From the NCBI GenBank assembly GCA_002897695.1, contig BDTG01000046.1, positions 61,431 to 125,430 on the forward strand: DNA of 64,000 nucleotides, written 5' to 3'. The translations under genes and the position numbers were made by a program. The stretch's first letter is position 1; the number at the start of each line of letters is the position of its first letter. Source of the DNA: a bacterium BMS3Abin14. Lineage in GTDB: Bacteria; BMS3Abin14. This document shows positions 35,625 to 44,249 of the stretch, one piece after another. The notes below the pieces were generated by a model, which ran no database searches, had not been told where the DNA came from, and saw nothing but the letters and a program-made list of their open reading frames with translations.

Positions 35625-36605
35625 ATGAATAGAAAAACCTTTGTAATCCTTTCGATTTTCCTGCTCGCGGCTTTGACCGCCGGCATCTTTTTTCTACGGG
35701 AAAACCGTCCGGAGCCGCCGATTCCAGCCACACCCGCCGAAAAACCGGTCGCCTCGGTCAATGGACAGGTCATAACCGTCAAAACCTTTCAGACAAAATT
35801 CACCAAGTTCGCCACCCGCCTTCATCTGCCGTGGAAGGAAAACACCGCCGCCGCGAAAGAACTCAAAATGAGTTTTCTTAATAAACTCATTGAAACCGAG
35901 CTGCTGCTGCAGGAAGCCCGCATGCGGAATCTGACCGTGACCGACGATGAGCTCAACAGGGAGATCAACCTTCTCAAGGAGGATTATCCGAAGGACACCC
36001 TCGACGCAGCCCTGGTTCAGATAGGCATGAAACTTGATGAATGGAAGTCGGACCGGCGGGAAAAACTGCTTATCGACAAGGTCATAGAAAAGGAAGTGGA
36101 CAGCGTCATCCACGTCAGTGACGATGATGTAAAGGCATACTACGACAGCCATAAAAAAGATTTCAAAGTCCCTCTCATGGTAAAAGCGCGGCAGATCGTT
36201 GTAGCCACGGAAGCAGAGGCTAAATCCCTTAGATCGAGGCTGCTTCGCGGGGGAAATTTCGCGAAAATTGCCGAACAGTTTTCCCTGAGCCCCGACGCCA
36301 AACAGGGTGGTGAGCTTGGCGTTTTCGCGAGGGGACAGATGCCCGAGGAATTTGACAAGGTAGTTTTTCGTTATCGGGTCGGCACCATCAGCCGGGTGGT
36401 CCACTCCCCGTACGGTTTTCATGTCTTCCAGGTGGAAGATCGAATCCCGCCCCACACTCGGTCCCTCAAGGACGCGACTGGGGAGATCAGGAAAAACATC
36501 TTTCAGTCAAGGCAGGAATCATTTTTTCACGATTGGATGGACGCGCTGAAAAAGGGGGCCAAGATAACGATCTATCCTGACAACCTTCAGCAGGGGCCGC
36601 AGTAA
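35625..36605 (+). CDS. SurA/PpiC-type peptidyl-prolyl isomerase, membrane-anchored
   Basis: 326 residues starting at ATG 35625 (MNRKTFVILSIFLL); the longer frame overlaps mfd. One N-terminal hydrophobic segment serves as signal or anchor. A SurA-like chaperone region follows (ETELLLQEARMRNLTVTDDE), then a parvulin domain from about residue 185: VKARQIVVATEAEAKSLRSR, FAKIAEQFSLSPDAKQGGEL and SPYGFHVFQVEDR. It probably folds outer-membrane or secreted proteins in the periplasm. The stop overlaps the start of a second parvulin gene. Confidence 0.9.
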   Translation: MNRKTFVILSIFLLAALTAGIFFLRENRPEPPIPATPAEKPVASVNGQVITVKTFQTKFTKFATRLHLPWKENTAAAKELKMSFLNKLIETELLLQEARMRNLTVTDDELNREINLLKEDYPKDTLDAALVQIGMKLDEWKSDRREKLLIDKVIEKEVDSVIHVSDDDVKAYYDSHKKDFKVPLMVKARQIVVATEAEAKSLRSRLLRGGNFAKIAEQFSLSPDAKQGGELGVFARGQMPEEFDKVVFRYRVGTISRVVHSPYGFHVFQVEDRIPPHTRSLKDATGEIRKNIFQSRQESFFHDWMDALKKGAKITIYPDNLQQGPQ

Positions 36606-37525
36606 TGTTCAGAAAAAGCCTTCTCGCCGGCGCCGCCATTCTCCTCCTGTTTTCTCTCCCCGCTAATGCGGGCGACAGGGTTGTCGCCAGGGTGGGGCAA
36701 CGGGCCATAACCAGCCGTGATGTCCGGTATTTTCAGAAGGAAAACCAGGATCTGCCTTTCCCCAAGGCGTTGCAGGCTTTGGTAAAACAACGCCTCATCC
36801 TGGCCTGGGCCGCCGATAACGGGGTCAGAATAAATGACAATGAACTGAAAAATATCATAACCTCCATACGAAAAAACAATAGCCTTACCGAGGATCAGTT
36901 TGCAATAGCCCTGTCAAGGGAGGGAACGACCAGGACCACCTTCATGGAGAGGGTCCGGGACGAGGTTACCGCATCCAGAGCGATGTCACTGGCAGTGAGC
37001 AGGCGGCTCAAAGTTGACGAAGCGGATATCAGGGAGATGTATCGGAAAAAATACCATGAGACCAGCTCCGTCACGGTTCGCCACATCCTTTTTTCTGTGA
37101 AGAAGAACGCCTCGGATCTGGAGATAAAAAACGCCAGGGAAAAAGCCGTTAAACTGTTGGCCCGGATAAGGAACGGAAAACCGTTTGAGGAGGCCGCCGT
37201 GGAGTTTTCCGAGGATGCCGTGACAGCCGCCAAGGGAGGATATCTGGGGACCTTCAGCGAAGGTGAACTTCTGCCGGAGTTGGAGAAGGTTATAAGCCAG
37301 ATGGCCCCCGGAGAAATTGCCGGCCCGGTCCGGACAGCAGCAGGTTTTCACCTGGTTCAGCTTATCAAAAGAGAAACCGTTCAACCGCCTGCCTTTGATG
37401 ACGTACGCAAAGATCTTGTCGAAAAGTGGAAAAAAGGCAGGAGGGAGCCTGAACTAAAGAAATGGCTTGGCGAACTCAGGGAAAAATATTACGTCGAGAT
37501 CTTTCCGGATGATAAACAACTGTGA
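36605..37525 (+). CDS. Periplasmic parvulin-type peptidyl-prolyl isomerase
   Basis: 306 residues. Signal peptide MFRKSLLAGAAILLLFSLPA with NAG cleavage region. N-terminal SurA-like helical part (to about residue 150), then one parvulin domain: VTVRHILFSVKK, EDAVTAAKGGYLGTFSEGEL and VRTAAGFHLVQLIKR. It overlaps the previous isomerase gene by one base (taATG), which suggests a coupled pair of paralogues made by gene duplication. Next gene overlaps by 4 bases. Confidence 0.9.
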   Translation: MFRKSLLAGAAILLLFSLPANAGDRVVARVGQRAITSRDVRYFQKENQDLPFPKALQALVKQRLILAWAADNGVRINDNELKNIITSIRKNNSLTEDQFAIALSREGTTRTTFMERVRDEVTASRAMSLAVSRRLKVDEADIREMYRKKYHETSSVTVRHILFSVKKNASDLEIKNAREKAVKLLARIRNGKPFEEAAVEFSEDAVTAAKGGYLGTFSEGELLPELEKVISQMAPGEIAGPVRTAAGFHLVQLIKRETVQPPAFDDVRKDLVEKWKKGRREPELKKWLGELREKYYVEIFPDDKQL

Positions 37526-37815
37526 GCCGAGGCGATTCACCTCCTGAACGCCTGCGGCTTGACCTGTACCTTAAACGATCCCACCTGGTTAAAAGAAGGC
37601 CCCTTGCGGCCATCCTCTGCAAAAACGACCACATCAAGGTTGACGGCCGACAGGCAATGCCTGGAAAAGCTGTCTTTGTGGGAAACCGTATTGAGGTCAG
37701 GTACGCCAGAAAGCTGCTTTTAGTGAAGGTAACCGGGCTCCCGGCTGACGCCCGGCGGGGCCAGGACTGCTATGAGGTCATCTCTTCGGAAAACCTGGAT
37801 GATGACCTCTTCTAG
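37522..37815 (+). CDS. S4-domain RNA-binding protein (RqcP/HslR family)
   Basis: 97 residues that are almost entirely one S4 RNA-binding domain: LRLDLYLKRSHLVKRRPLAA, NDHIKVDGRQAMPGKAVFVG and IEVRYARKLLLVKV. Members of this family bind stalled 50S-tRNA complexes (HslR, RqcP). GTG start overlaps the parvulin stop by 4 bases. It converges on the oxidoreductase gene at 37927. Confidence 0.88.
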   Translation: MSRGDSPPERLRLDLYLKRSHLVKRRPLAAILCKNDHIKVDGRQAMPGKAVFVGNRIEVRYARKLLLVKVTGLPADARRGQDCYEVISSENLDDDLF

Positions 37816-37926
37816 ATAGAAATATAACTCGCGTGAGGAACACCTCAATCTTTATCGCAGAGGACCGCAAAGAGCGCCTATCACAGGGTTTCCTCTGCGG
37901 CACTCCGCGTTAAAGGAATTATCACC

Positions 37927-39870
37927 TTAATCCTTACCACGGGCACCAAGGAACTTCTTGACCTTCGATTCCCGCACAAGGGGCCAATCGCACCTCATGC
38001 AGCGGTCGGCTTCCTCCCTCGCGCTCATCTCTGTGAATCCACCATAGACCTCGTCAAATGATTTTGTCTCCCGTGCTTCCTTGTTCAGCAGCTGTCGCCG
38101 TCTTTGCCTTTTGTCCAGGCTGTCCGGGTAGTTGGACCATGGGCGCATGATTCTTCTGTTTCGATAACGGATGCTGATCTCAGGTTCACCCATGAGCCTC
38201 CGGTAGAGATACATGGCCGCCTCTCTCCCCGCCGTAATCCCTTCGATTATCGAGGATGGACCCCTGACATAGTCGCCGCCGGCGAGTACCGGAACGGTAC
38301 AGCCCTCAGGCTTACGAAGCAGGGCAATGGGGATCGTATCCGATAGAAACTTCATTGCGGGCCGGCCCCCGGTTGCCGAGTAGTCGGGGGTCGAGCCCAC
38401 CGCAGTAATTACCCAATCAGCCTTCAGTGTAAACCCAGGCCCCTCCTTCAGGACCGGAAGGAGCCTTCCTTTGTCATCCGTATCAATTCGCTCAATCTCC
38501 CGGCATATGGCTCTAGCCACCCGGCCACCTTCAAAGTCGAATGAACTCGTCGACCCGCCGCCGATTATCTCAATCTTCTCCTCAAGGGCGTCATCTATCT
38601 CCCACGGCCATGCCGGCATGACCTCTCCGGTTTCTTTCGCCCTAATCTCCCGCCACTCATTCTTGAAGTAGTGGAACTGTTTTTCCCTGGGAACGGGTTT
38701 TTTCTCCAGGCAGATAATCCGGACCTTGCCCGCTCCGCACCGAACAGCGGATCTGGCAACATCCATGGCCACATTGCCCCCACCAATAACGAGAACTTCT
38801 CCAGGAAGCTCAACCGCATCGCCTCGGACGATGCGCTTTAAAAACGCCCTTCCATCGAGGAACCCTTCCTTTTCCTCGCCGGTGTGCGGGAGGCCGATGG
38901 TTCTCATGGCGCCGATGGCGAGGTAGACGCCCGAAAAACCCTGTTCCTGCAGATCCTTCAGGGAAAAGTCCCTGCCCATCGCCTTTCCGAAGTTTGGATC
39001 AAGATCAAGATCGAGTATTCGCTCTACTTCCGAACGGTAGACCTCCGGAGGCAGGCGATAGCCCGGCACAAAGCTTGCGGGTGTTCCGCCCCCAGACTCC
39101 CCGGCATCGAAAACGGAAACACGGAACCCGAGTATGCGGAGGAACAGCGCCGCGGTCAGACCGGATGGGCCGGCGCCGATTACGGCGATTTTGTGGCCTA
39201 GGGAGACCGGAGCAGCCTCGATTTCCCGTCTGTAGAAATTATTGGTCCCTCCGGTATTATCATCCACAAAACGCTTCAACGCACAGATGGCCACAGGTTC
39301 TCCATCCTTGCCGCGGTTGCAGTCTGTTTCACATGGATGGTGGCAAATCCTGCCTATGGTGCCTGGAAAAGGGCAAACCGCTTCCACCAGTTCCAGGGAT
39401 TCCCTGTATTTTCCCTCCACAGCGAGGTGAACGTAGTGGGAGCATGGCACCTTCCCCGGACAGGCCACCTGGCATGGCGCCTGAAAATGGTGGGCGCCCC
39501 TCCTGGAATCGACCAGGGCAAGGACCCATACCATGAAGATTCCAAGGGATAATACAGCCAGGCCCCAGTTCCATGGGGTATAGGTGGCAACAGCCAGGCC
39601 AATTGCCAATGGCGCCATGGCCATAAAGAATGTGCCGACATACCGTCTGCCGGTATACCAGTGACCGGCGCCTGGAACAACAGCTGAAAGGTAGGGGGCT
39701 CTTTTCCTTCGGCTGCGCTGTTTGATTTCAAGGCATATCCTGTCGCGCAGGCCCAGATTTCCCGTGCAGTAGAAACATCTGCGGGCGCGCATCTTGTTCT
39801 CCACAGCACAGAGATGGCATTCCCTGTATCCCTCTTTCATTAAGGGCTGCTCTAGGGACTGTTCTTTCAT
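37927..39870 (-). CDS. GltD-like NAD(P)/FAD oxidoreductase fused to zinc ribbon and two membrane helices
   Basis: 647 residues. Residues 1-40 carry a zinc-ribbon pattern (CHLCAVEN and CFYCTGN). From about 58 to 120 there are hydrophobic segments with PYLSAVVPGAGHWYTGRRYV and two helices. The rest is like the small subunit of glutamate synthase: cysteine-rich part (CQVACPGKVPC and CPFPGTIGRICHHPCETDC) for [4Fe-4S] clusters, FAD motif IAVIGAGPSGLTAALFL, NAD(P) motif VLVIGGGNVAMDVARS and the late GGDYVRGPSSIIEGITAGREA. The fusion places a diaphorase at the membrane. No GltB-like subunit is nearby, so the partner is unknown. A good promoter stands upstream. Confidence 0.88.
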   Translation of the reverse strand: MKEQSLEQPLMKEGYRECHLCAVENKMRARRCFYCTGNLGLRDRICLEIKQRSRRKRAPYLSAVVPGAGHWYTGRRYVGTFFMAMAPLAIGLAVATYTPWNWGLAVLSLGIFMVWVLALVDSRRGAHHFQAPCQVACPGKVPCSHYVHLAVEGKYRESLELVEAVCPFPGTIGRICHHPCETDCNRGKDGEPVAICALKRFVDDNTGGTNNFYRREIEAAPVSLGHKIAVIGAGPSGLTAALFLRILGFRVSVFDAGESGGGTPASFVPGYRLPPEVYRSEVERILDLDLDPNFGKAMGRDFSLKDLQEQGFSGVYLAIGAMRTIGLPHTGEEKEGFLDGRAFLKRIVRGDAVELPGEVLVIGGGNVAMDVARSAVRCGAGKVRIICLEKKPVPREKQFHYFKNEWREIRAKETGEVMPAWPWEIDDALEEKIEIIGGGSTSSFDFEGGRVARAICREIERIDTDDKGRLLPVLKEGPGFTLKADWVITAVGSTPDYSATGGRPAMKFLSDTIPIALLRKPEGCTVPVLAGGDYVRGPSSIIEGITAGREAAMYLYRRLMGEPEISIRYRNRRIMRPWSNYPDSLDKRQRRRQLLNKEARETKSFDEVYGGFTEMSAREEADRCMRCDWPLVRESKVKKFLGARGKD

Positions 39871-39938
39871 GGCCTCCTGCCATCGACTTCAAGGAAGGTT
39901 ATATCATCTGTTCAGGGGCCTGGTAAAAAACCCCGTTG

Positions 39939-39967
39939 ACTATAAATAATACCCCTTGGAAAGTCAA
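39939..39967 (-). promoter_or_regulatory. Candidate promoter of the GltD-like fusion gene
   Basis: On the minus strand TTGACT, 17 bases, TATAGT, about 70 bases before the start codon. The -35 box is part of a TTGACT/AGTCAA inverted repeat (39936-39967). Confidence 0.65.
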
Positions 39968-40004
39968 AGGAAACGGGCAAACTTCTTGCAAAATATAGGA
40001 AAAC

Positions 40005-40433
40005 ATGGTAACGGTCCAGATTGGTTGCGCAAGATTTTACTCTCGCAATTTGTGCCGGCTGCCGATGCAGAACCAAGTGAGGGCAGAAAATTTGGGCAAA
40101 AGAAAATATGTCGACCGCCTCAAACGTCTCGAATCGCTGAATCTGGTTTCCTTCTCCCACAAGGACATCGAAGGGCGAACTGACCTGGAGACAGCCGGCA
40201 GGACGCTGGACCTCTCCGCGGGCGGCATTCTCCTCGAAATACCGGCCCTGCTGCCATCTACCAGTGAAGAGGTGGAGATAACCCTGGGAGTTCGTGACGA
40301 CGTCATCAAGGCCAGGGGGAAAATCATTCACCAGCGGGAACTTGACAACGGCAACGTTGGCCTTGGAATATCCTTCATCGGCCTCTCCGACAAAGATAGC
40401 GGAATTATCACCCGGTTCCTCGACGAGGATTGA
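40005..40433 (+). CDS. PilZ-domain protein
   Basis: 142 residues or fewer. The C-terminal 100 residues form a PilZ-like beta-barrel with the motif [14 protein letters not shown] (DxSxxG) and [17 protein letters not shown]. PilZ proteins bind cyclic di-GMP through this motif and an RxxxR upstream. Here the upstream part reads [13 protein letters not shown] with no clear RxxxR, so c-di-GMP binding is uncertain. The start is unsure: ATG 40005, ATG 40065 or TTG near 40086. The gap to moaC is filled by a dispersed repeat. Confidence 0.75.
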   Translation: MVTVQIGCARFYSRNLCRLPMQNQVRAENLGKRKYVDRLKRLESLNLVSFSHKDIEGRTDLETAGRTLDLSAGGILLEIPALLPSTSEEVEITLGVRDDVIKARGKIIHQRELDNGNVGLGISFIGLSDKDSGIITRFLDED

Positions 40434-40462
40434 TGGCTTTCATCGAAGTCATCAATGCGCCC
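40432..40462. repeat. Dispersed palindromic repeat, copy filling the PilZ-moaC gap
   Basis: GATGGCTTTCATCGAAGTCA followed by TCAATGCGCCC. It matches 63325-63358 in the 3' half (AAGTCATCAAYGCGCCC) and, reverse-complemented, the copy at 47725-47748. It begins inside the PilZ stop and ends 2 bases before the moaC start. Confidence 0.6.
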
Positions 40463-40464
40463 AT

Positions 40465-40944
40465 TTGAGCGGTCCCCTCACCCACCTGGACGAACTGGGG
40501 CAGGCCCGCATGGTGGATGTCGGTGAAAAAAAACCGACTCGCCGAACCGCCGTGGCCCGTGCTGAAGTGCGTCTTTCCCCCGGCACCCTGCAGGCCGTCG
40601 TCGGCGGCAATATCCCAAAGGGAGACGTGCTGGCCGTAGCGCGAATCGCAGGGATCACGGGGGGAAAAAGGACCTCCGACCTCATCCCTCTGACCCACCC
40701 TGTCGGGCTCGATTATCTGTATCTGGACCTGACCCCCGACGGGACGCTGCCCGGCATTCGCATAGAAGCTACGGCATCGACCCACGGTAAAACAGGCGTG
40801 GAGATGGAGGCGCTGACCGCTGTATCCATATCCGCTCTCGCTATTTATGATATGCTCAAATCGATGGAGAGGGGCATCCGGATCACAGACATCCGCCTGG
40901 TATTCAAGGACGGAGGGAAAAGCGGGAGGTACGAGGCAGACTAG
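40465..40944 (+). CDS. moaC: Cyclic pyranopterin monophosphate synthase
   Basis: Second enzyme of molybdopterin synthesis, making cyclic pyranopterin monophosphate. Motifs: [54 protein letters not shown] and the [20 protein letters not shown] block. The TTG at 40465 gives 159 residues, the usual MoaC size, and no ATG or GTG lies closer; the longer frame to 40294 overlaps PilZ. No clear Shine-Dalgarno is seen, and the repeat occupies that place. moaA is 3 kb downstream. Confidence 0.9.
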   Translation: MSGPLTHLDELGQARMVDVGEKKPTRRTAVARAEVRLSPGTLQAVVGGNIPKGDVLAVARIAGITGGKRTSDLIPLTHPVGLDYLYLDLTPDGTLPGIRIEATASTHGKTGVEMEALTAVSISALAIYDMLKSMERGIRITDIRLVFKDGGKSGRYEAD

Positions 40945-41855
40945 TCCCGTGGCACGGCCAGCATCCTGTCCAGGGCACGGACAGCCCTGTTCCTGATATC
41001 CTCCGGCACCGTAACTACAGGGGCCATGTTCATCAGCGCGTCCCGGACATCCTCCAACGTCGTCAGCTTCATATTAGGGCAGATCATCTCATCGGAAAGA
41101 GGGATAAAGGTCTTGCCGGGATTCTCACTGCGCATCCTGTAAAGCACTCCATTCTCCGTGCCGATGATTACCTCATTGGCCCCTGTCTCCCTCGCGAACA
41201 GATACATACCCGAGGTGCTGGTTATGTGGTCCGCCAATTCGAGCACCTCAGGCCTGCATTCGGGGTGGGCGACAAACACCGCTTTCGGGTAAAGCCGCTT
41301 GACCTTGAGAACATCCTCGGCCCTGTATCGATGGTGAACAGGGCAAAAACCATCCCACCAGACAACTTTCCGGTCAACCTGGGAGGCAACGTAGCGAGCC
41401 AGATTCTGATCGGGAATCATGATAACGGGGCCTTCGGATTCGGGAAGGGACAGTACAACCTTCACGGCATTGGCCGATGTACAGCAGATATCGCTATGGG
41501 CCTTTACGGCCGCCGAGGTATTGACATACGCGACGACAGTGCCACCGGGGTAACGCAGCCTCATCTTCTCTACACCTTCCGGGCTGATCATGTCGGCCAT
41601 GGGACAGCCGGCGTCCTTCCTGGGAAGCAGAACGGTGCGTTTCGGAGCGAGAATAGCCGCTGATTCCGCCATGAAGTGGACACCGCAAAAAACGATTACC
41701 TCAGCATCCGAAGAGGCCGCGATCTGGGAAAGGCCCAGTGAATCCCCGGTGTGATCGGCGATTTCCTGGATCTCGTCCCTCTGATAATTATGCGCCAGGA
41801 AAACAGCCCGCCGCTTCCGGACAAGTTCCCTGATCTCCAACTGGAGCTGATTCAT
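40941..41855 (-). CDS. nadA: Quinolinate synthase A
   Basis: 304-residue [4Fe-4S] enzyme that condenses iminoaspartate with dihydroxyacetone phosphate to quinolinate in NAD synthesis. The three cluster cysteines are seen in [18 protein letters not shown] and ICPNMKLT. Other family blocks are [20 protein letters not shown] and [20 protein letters not shown]. It is convergent with moaC, overlapping it by 4 bases, and divergent from the tat genes. nadB and nadC are not in the window. Confidence 0.95.
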   Translation of the reverse strand: MNQLQLEIRELVRKRRAVFLAHNYQRDEIQEIADHTGDSLGLSQIAASSDAEVIVFCGVHFMAESAAILAPKRTVLLPRKDAGCPMADMISPEGVEKMRLRYPGGTVVAYVNTSAAVKAHSDICCTSANAVKVVLSLPESEGPVIMIPDQNLARYVASQVDRKVVWWDGFCPVHHRYRAEDVLKVKRLYPKAVFVAHPECRPEVLELADHITSTSGMYLFARETGANEVIIGTENGVLYRMRSENPGKTFIPLSDEMICPNMKLTTLEDVRDALMNMAPVVTVPEDIRNRAVRALDRMLAVPRD

Positions 41856-41884
41856 ATCCGCAGCGCCTCCGCCGGCAGGTTCGT

Positions 41885-41913
41885 TGACAGTGTATTTTAA
41901 ATAACATATAAAT
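41885..41913 (+). promoter_or_regulatory. Candidate promoter of the tat cluster
   Basis: TTGACA, 17 bases, TATAAA: 6/6 and 5/6 matches to sigma-70 consensus, about 120 bases before tatA/B. Confidence 0.75.
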
Positions 41914-41923
41914 CCTTTTTAAT
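41895..41923 (-). promoter_or_regulatory. Candidate promoter of nadA, overlapping the tat promoter
   Basis: On the minus strand TTAAAA, 17 bases, TAAAAT, about 40 bases before nadA. The region is AT-rich, so the match may be chance. Confidence 0.35.
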
Positions 41924-42033
41924 CCAAGCAGGTTAGCCTGGCGGAGATTATGGGGCCTCTGCACAGGAAAACGGCCGCTCGGTGGCAACACGCTCTGAAA
42001 TCGTTATCGGAGAGGAAAGGTCAGGGACAGACG

Positions 42034-42387
42034 ATGCTCGGTATGGGAATGCAGGAAATACTCATCATACTGGTGGTCGCCTTGATCGTCATCGGCCCGA
42101 AACGTCTTCCCGAACTGGCCAAAACCCTGGGCAAGGGTCTTGCGGAGTTCAAAAAAGCGGCTGACGACCTTCAGGAAACCGTGCGGCAGGATCTCGAAGT
42201 TGAGAAACACAAGGACCTCGTCAAGAAATATCCCGACCTGATACCGAAGGATGAGGGGGACGGAAAAAGCGATGGCCAGGCCGCTGCCTCCACTGCTCCC
42301 GAGGCGCCGCCTGAGAATAAGGACCCTTCATCTCCCCTTGATGAGATCGAAGGCGGGGACTTCGATGACGAAGGCAAGGATGCCTGA
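42034..42387 (+). CDS. Sec-independent translocase TatA/TatB-type protein
   Basis: 117 residues. One N-terminal membrane helix ([16 protein letters not shown]) is followed by the hinge [20 protein letters not shown], an amphipathic helix and a long acidic, proline-rich tail. The [10 protein letters not shown] hinge and the long tail suggest TatB, although single TatA/B proteins are common in this group. Start ATG 42034, with GGAAAGG upstream; the in-frame extension to 41950 is unlikely. It overlaps tatC by 8 bases. Confidence 0.9.
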   Translation: MLGMGMQEILIILVVALIVIGPKRLPELAKTLGKGLAEFKKAADDLQETVRQDLEVEKHKDLVKKYPDLIPKDEGDGKSDGQAAASTAPEAPPENKDPSSPLDEIEGGDFDDEGKDA

Positions 42388-43159
42388 TCAGAAGATCCCC
42401 TTTACCGCGCATCTCGAGGAACTGCGGCGGCGGTTGATTATCTCCTTCATAGCTGTGATCGCTGGATTCCTCGTGGCCTATGCCTTCAGCGACAGGATTT
42501 TCGATATTCTCAACCGGGATCTGATTTCCACCCTTCGTGAGCACGGGGAAACCCTCCAGTACATCAACCCCACCGAGGCTTTCTTCACCTCCATAAAGGT
42601 TGCGATCCTGGCGGGGGTGTTTCTTGTCTTACCCATTATTTTCTACCAGTTCTGGATGTTCGTCTCTCCCGGCCTGTACAGAAAAGAAAAAAGGATGGTT
42701 ATCCCCTTCGTCATCTTTTCCACGCTGTGCTTCCTGGCGGGGGCCTCATTCGGATACTTCTTTGTTTTCCCCTACGCCTTCAAATTTCTGCTCGGGTACT
42801 CGATCGGCGGCGCCACCGCACGGCCAACCCTGTCGTCGGCCCTTGCTTTCGTCTCCAAGCTTCTCCTGGCTTTCGGGCTGATTTTTGAACTCCCGGTCAT
42901 TACGTTTTTTCTTGCCAGGATCGGGCTCATTACCCACCGAACGCTGACGAAAAACCGGCGCTATTTTATTGTGATCGCTTTTATCGCCGCCGCGGCATTG
43001 ACTCCTCCCGATGTTTTTACTCAGCTGTTGATGGCGGGCCCTCTGATCGTCCTGTTTGAGATCAGCGTAATTGTGGCGCGTGTCTTCGGGAAAAAACCGT
43101 TAACGGACAGCAAAGGAGACCTGGTGGATGAAGAAGAACCTGGGCACCCTGCTGATTGA
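42380..43159 (+). CDS. tatC: Sec-independent protein translocase TatC
   Basis: 259 residues from ATG 42380 ([19 protein letters not shown]), overlapping the tatA/B stop by 8 bases. Six membrane helices. Family marks: the N-terminal [44 protein letters not shown] and [19 protein letters not shown]. It is the receptor for twin-arginine signals, needed for export of folded redox proteins. The last 32 bases overlap the next gene. Confidence 0.95.
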   Translation: MPDQKIPFTAHLEELRRRLIISFIAVIAGFLVAYAFSDRIFDILNRDLISTLREHGETLQYINPTEAFFTSIKVAILAGVFLVLPIIFYQFWMFVSPGLYRKEKRMVIPFVIFSTLCFLAGASFGYFFVFPYAFKFLLGYSIGGATARPTLSSALAFVSKLLLAFGLIFELPVITFFLARIGLITHRTLTKNRRYFIVIAFIAAAALTPPDVFTQLLMAGPLIVLFEISVIVARVFGKKPLTDSKGDLVDEEEPGHPAD

Positions 43160-44195
43160 AAGCGGCCTGATCACAAAAAAGCTGCTCGGTGAGGCGCTCC
43201 AGCGCCAGGTCATTTTCGGCGGCCGTCTTGGAACCAATCTCATTGAGATGGGGGCCGTTCCTGAGGAGGCCCTCCTGAAGGTGCTGTCGGGCCAGCATAG
43301 AGTGCCCTACGCCGAAAGCAGACATTTCGAAAATATCCCGGGATACGTCCTGGAGTCCATCCCCAGAGACCTCCTGGAAAAGTTCCTTGTCATCCCCATT
43401 CGTGCAACAAAGAATCGTGTGACCCTTGCCATGACCAACCCGACCCGTCTCGATGTCATCGACGAGGTTTCGTTCCGCACCAACAAGGTCATAGACCCCA
43501 TCATCGCCACGGAGCTGCGCATCACCCGGGAATTGGAACGATATCTCGGGATCAGGAGGGCGGCGCGCTTCATCTCCACGGGAGCAACCCCGGCCCAGGC
43601 GGAAAAGCCCCCGGAGCCCGAACCTGTACACACTCTCGAAGAACAGGACATCATCCCGCTGGAAGAGCATGAATCCATTAAAGCTGAGATCGAGCCTGCC
43701 GATCCCCTGGACGTATCCGACTTTAACCGGATGTTCTGGTCGGTAGGCAACAGGGATGACGTCGCGCAGGCCGTTATTCAGGCAGGTCTCCGGGTAATGG
43801 ACAATGTTTTCATCCTGCTGCTGAAGGGAGACACTGCCATGGGTTGGATGGCGGGCGGCAAAATCCCCCCGCCATACGATTTCGGCAGTTGGAAACTGGC
43901 GCTTGATCAGGCGGGGATCATCGATTCTGTTCGCCAATCCCGGGAAATCGAAAAGGGAACCGGAGCTGTCATTTTTGCGTCCAACCCATGGCTGGAGGAA
44001 ATATCCGCCGACATTCCACCCGAGGTTGTCGTCTGTCCGCTGGTGCTGAAAAAACATCCCGTCGCAGCAATAATCGGCTTTTCATGGCAACACAGGTTAA
44101 ACGACAATGAGATTGAGTATCTCGCACGCATAATGAGGAAGGCATCCATCGCCTTTGAGATTCTTATACTGAAGAGCCGGATCGTGATGCTGTAA
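43128..44195 (+). CDS. Protein with GspE/MshE N-terminal domain, no ATPase domain
   Basis: 355 residues. Residues about 1-145 resemble the N-terminal domain of type II secretion/type IV pilus ATPases ([52 protein letters not shown]). A linker rich in Pro and Glu follows, then a C-terminal 160-residue region (VILLLKGDTAMGWMAGG-like: DNVFILLLKGDTAMGWMAGG) reminiscent of a GAF-like sensor. No Walker motifs are present. MshE-type N-domains can bind cyclic di-GMP. The start overlaps tatC by 32 bases, suggesting coupling. Function unknown. Confidence 0.8.
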   Translation: MKKNLGTLLIESGLITKKLLGEALQRQVIFGGRLGTNLIEMGAVPEEALLKVLSGQHRVPYAESRHFENIPGYVLESIPRDLLEKFLVIPIRATKNRVTLAMTNPTRLDVIDEVSFRTNKVIDPIIATELRITRELERYLGIRRAARFISTGATPAQAEKPPEPEPVHTLEEQDIIPLEEHESIKAEIEPADPLDVSDFNRMFWSVGNRDDVAQAVIQAGLRVMDNVFILLLKGDTAMGWMAGGKIPPPYDFGSWKLALDQAGIIDSVRQSREIEKGTGAVIFASNPWLEEISADIPPEVVVCPLVLKKHPVAAIIGFSWQHRLNDNEIEYLARIMRKASIAFEILILKSRIVML

Positions 44196-44249
44196 AGCGC
44201 TAAGCCATCACGGTGGCAGCAAATTATCTTCTTTCAGGAGAAGGCGAAA

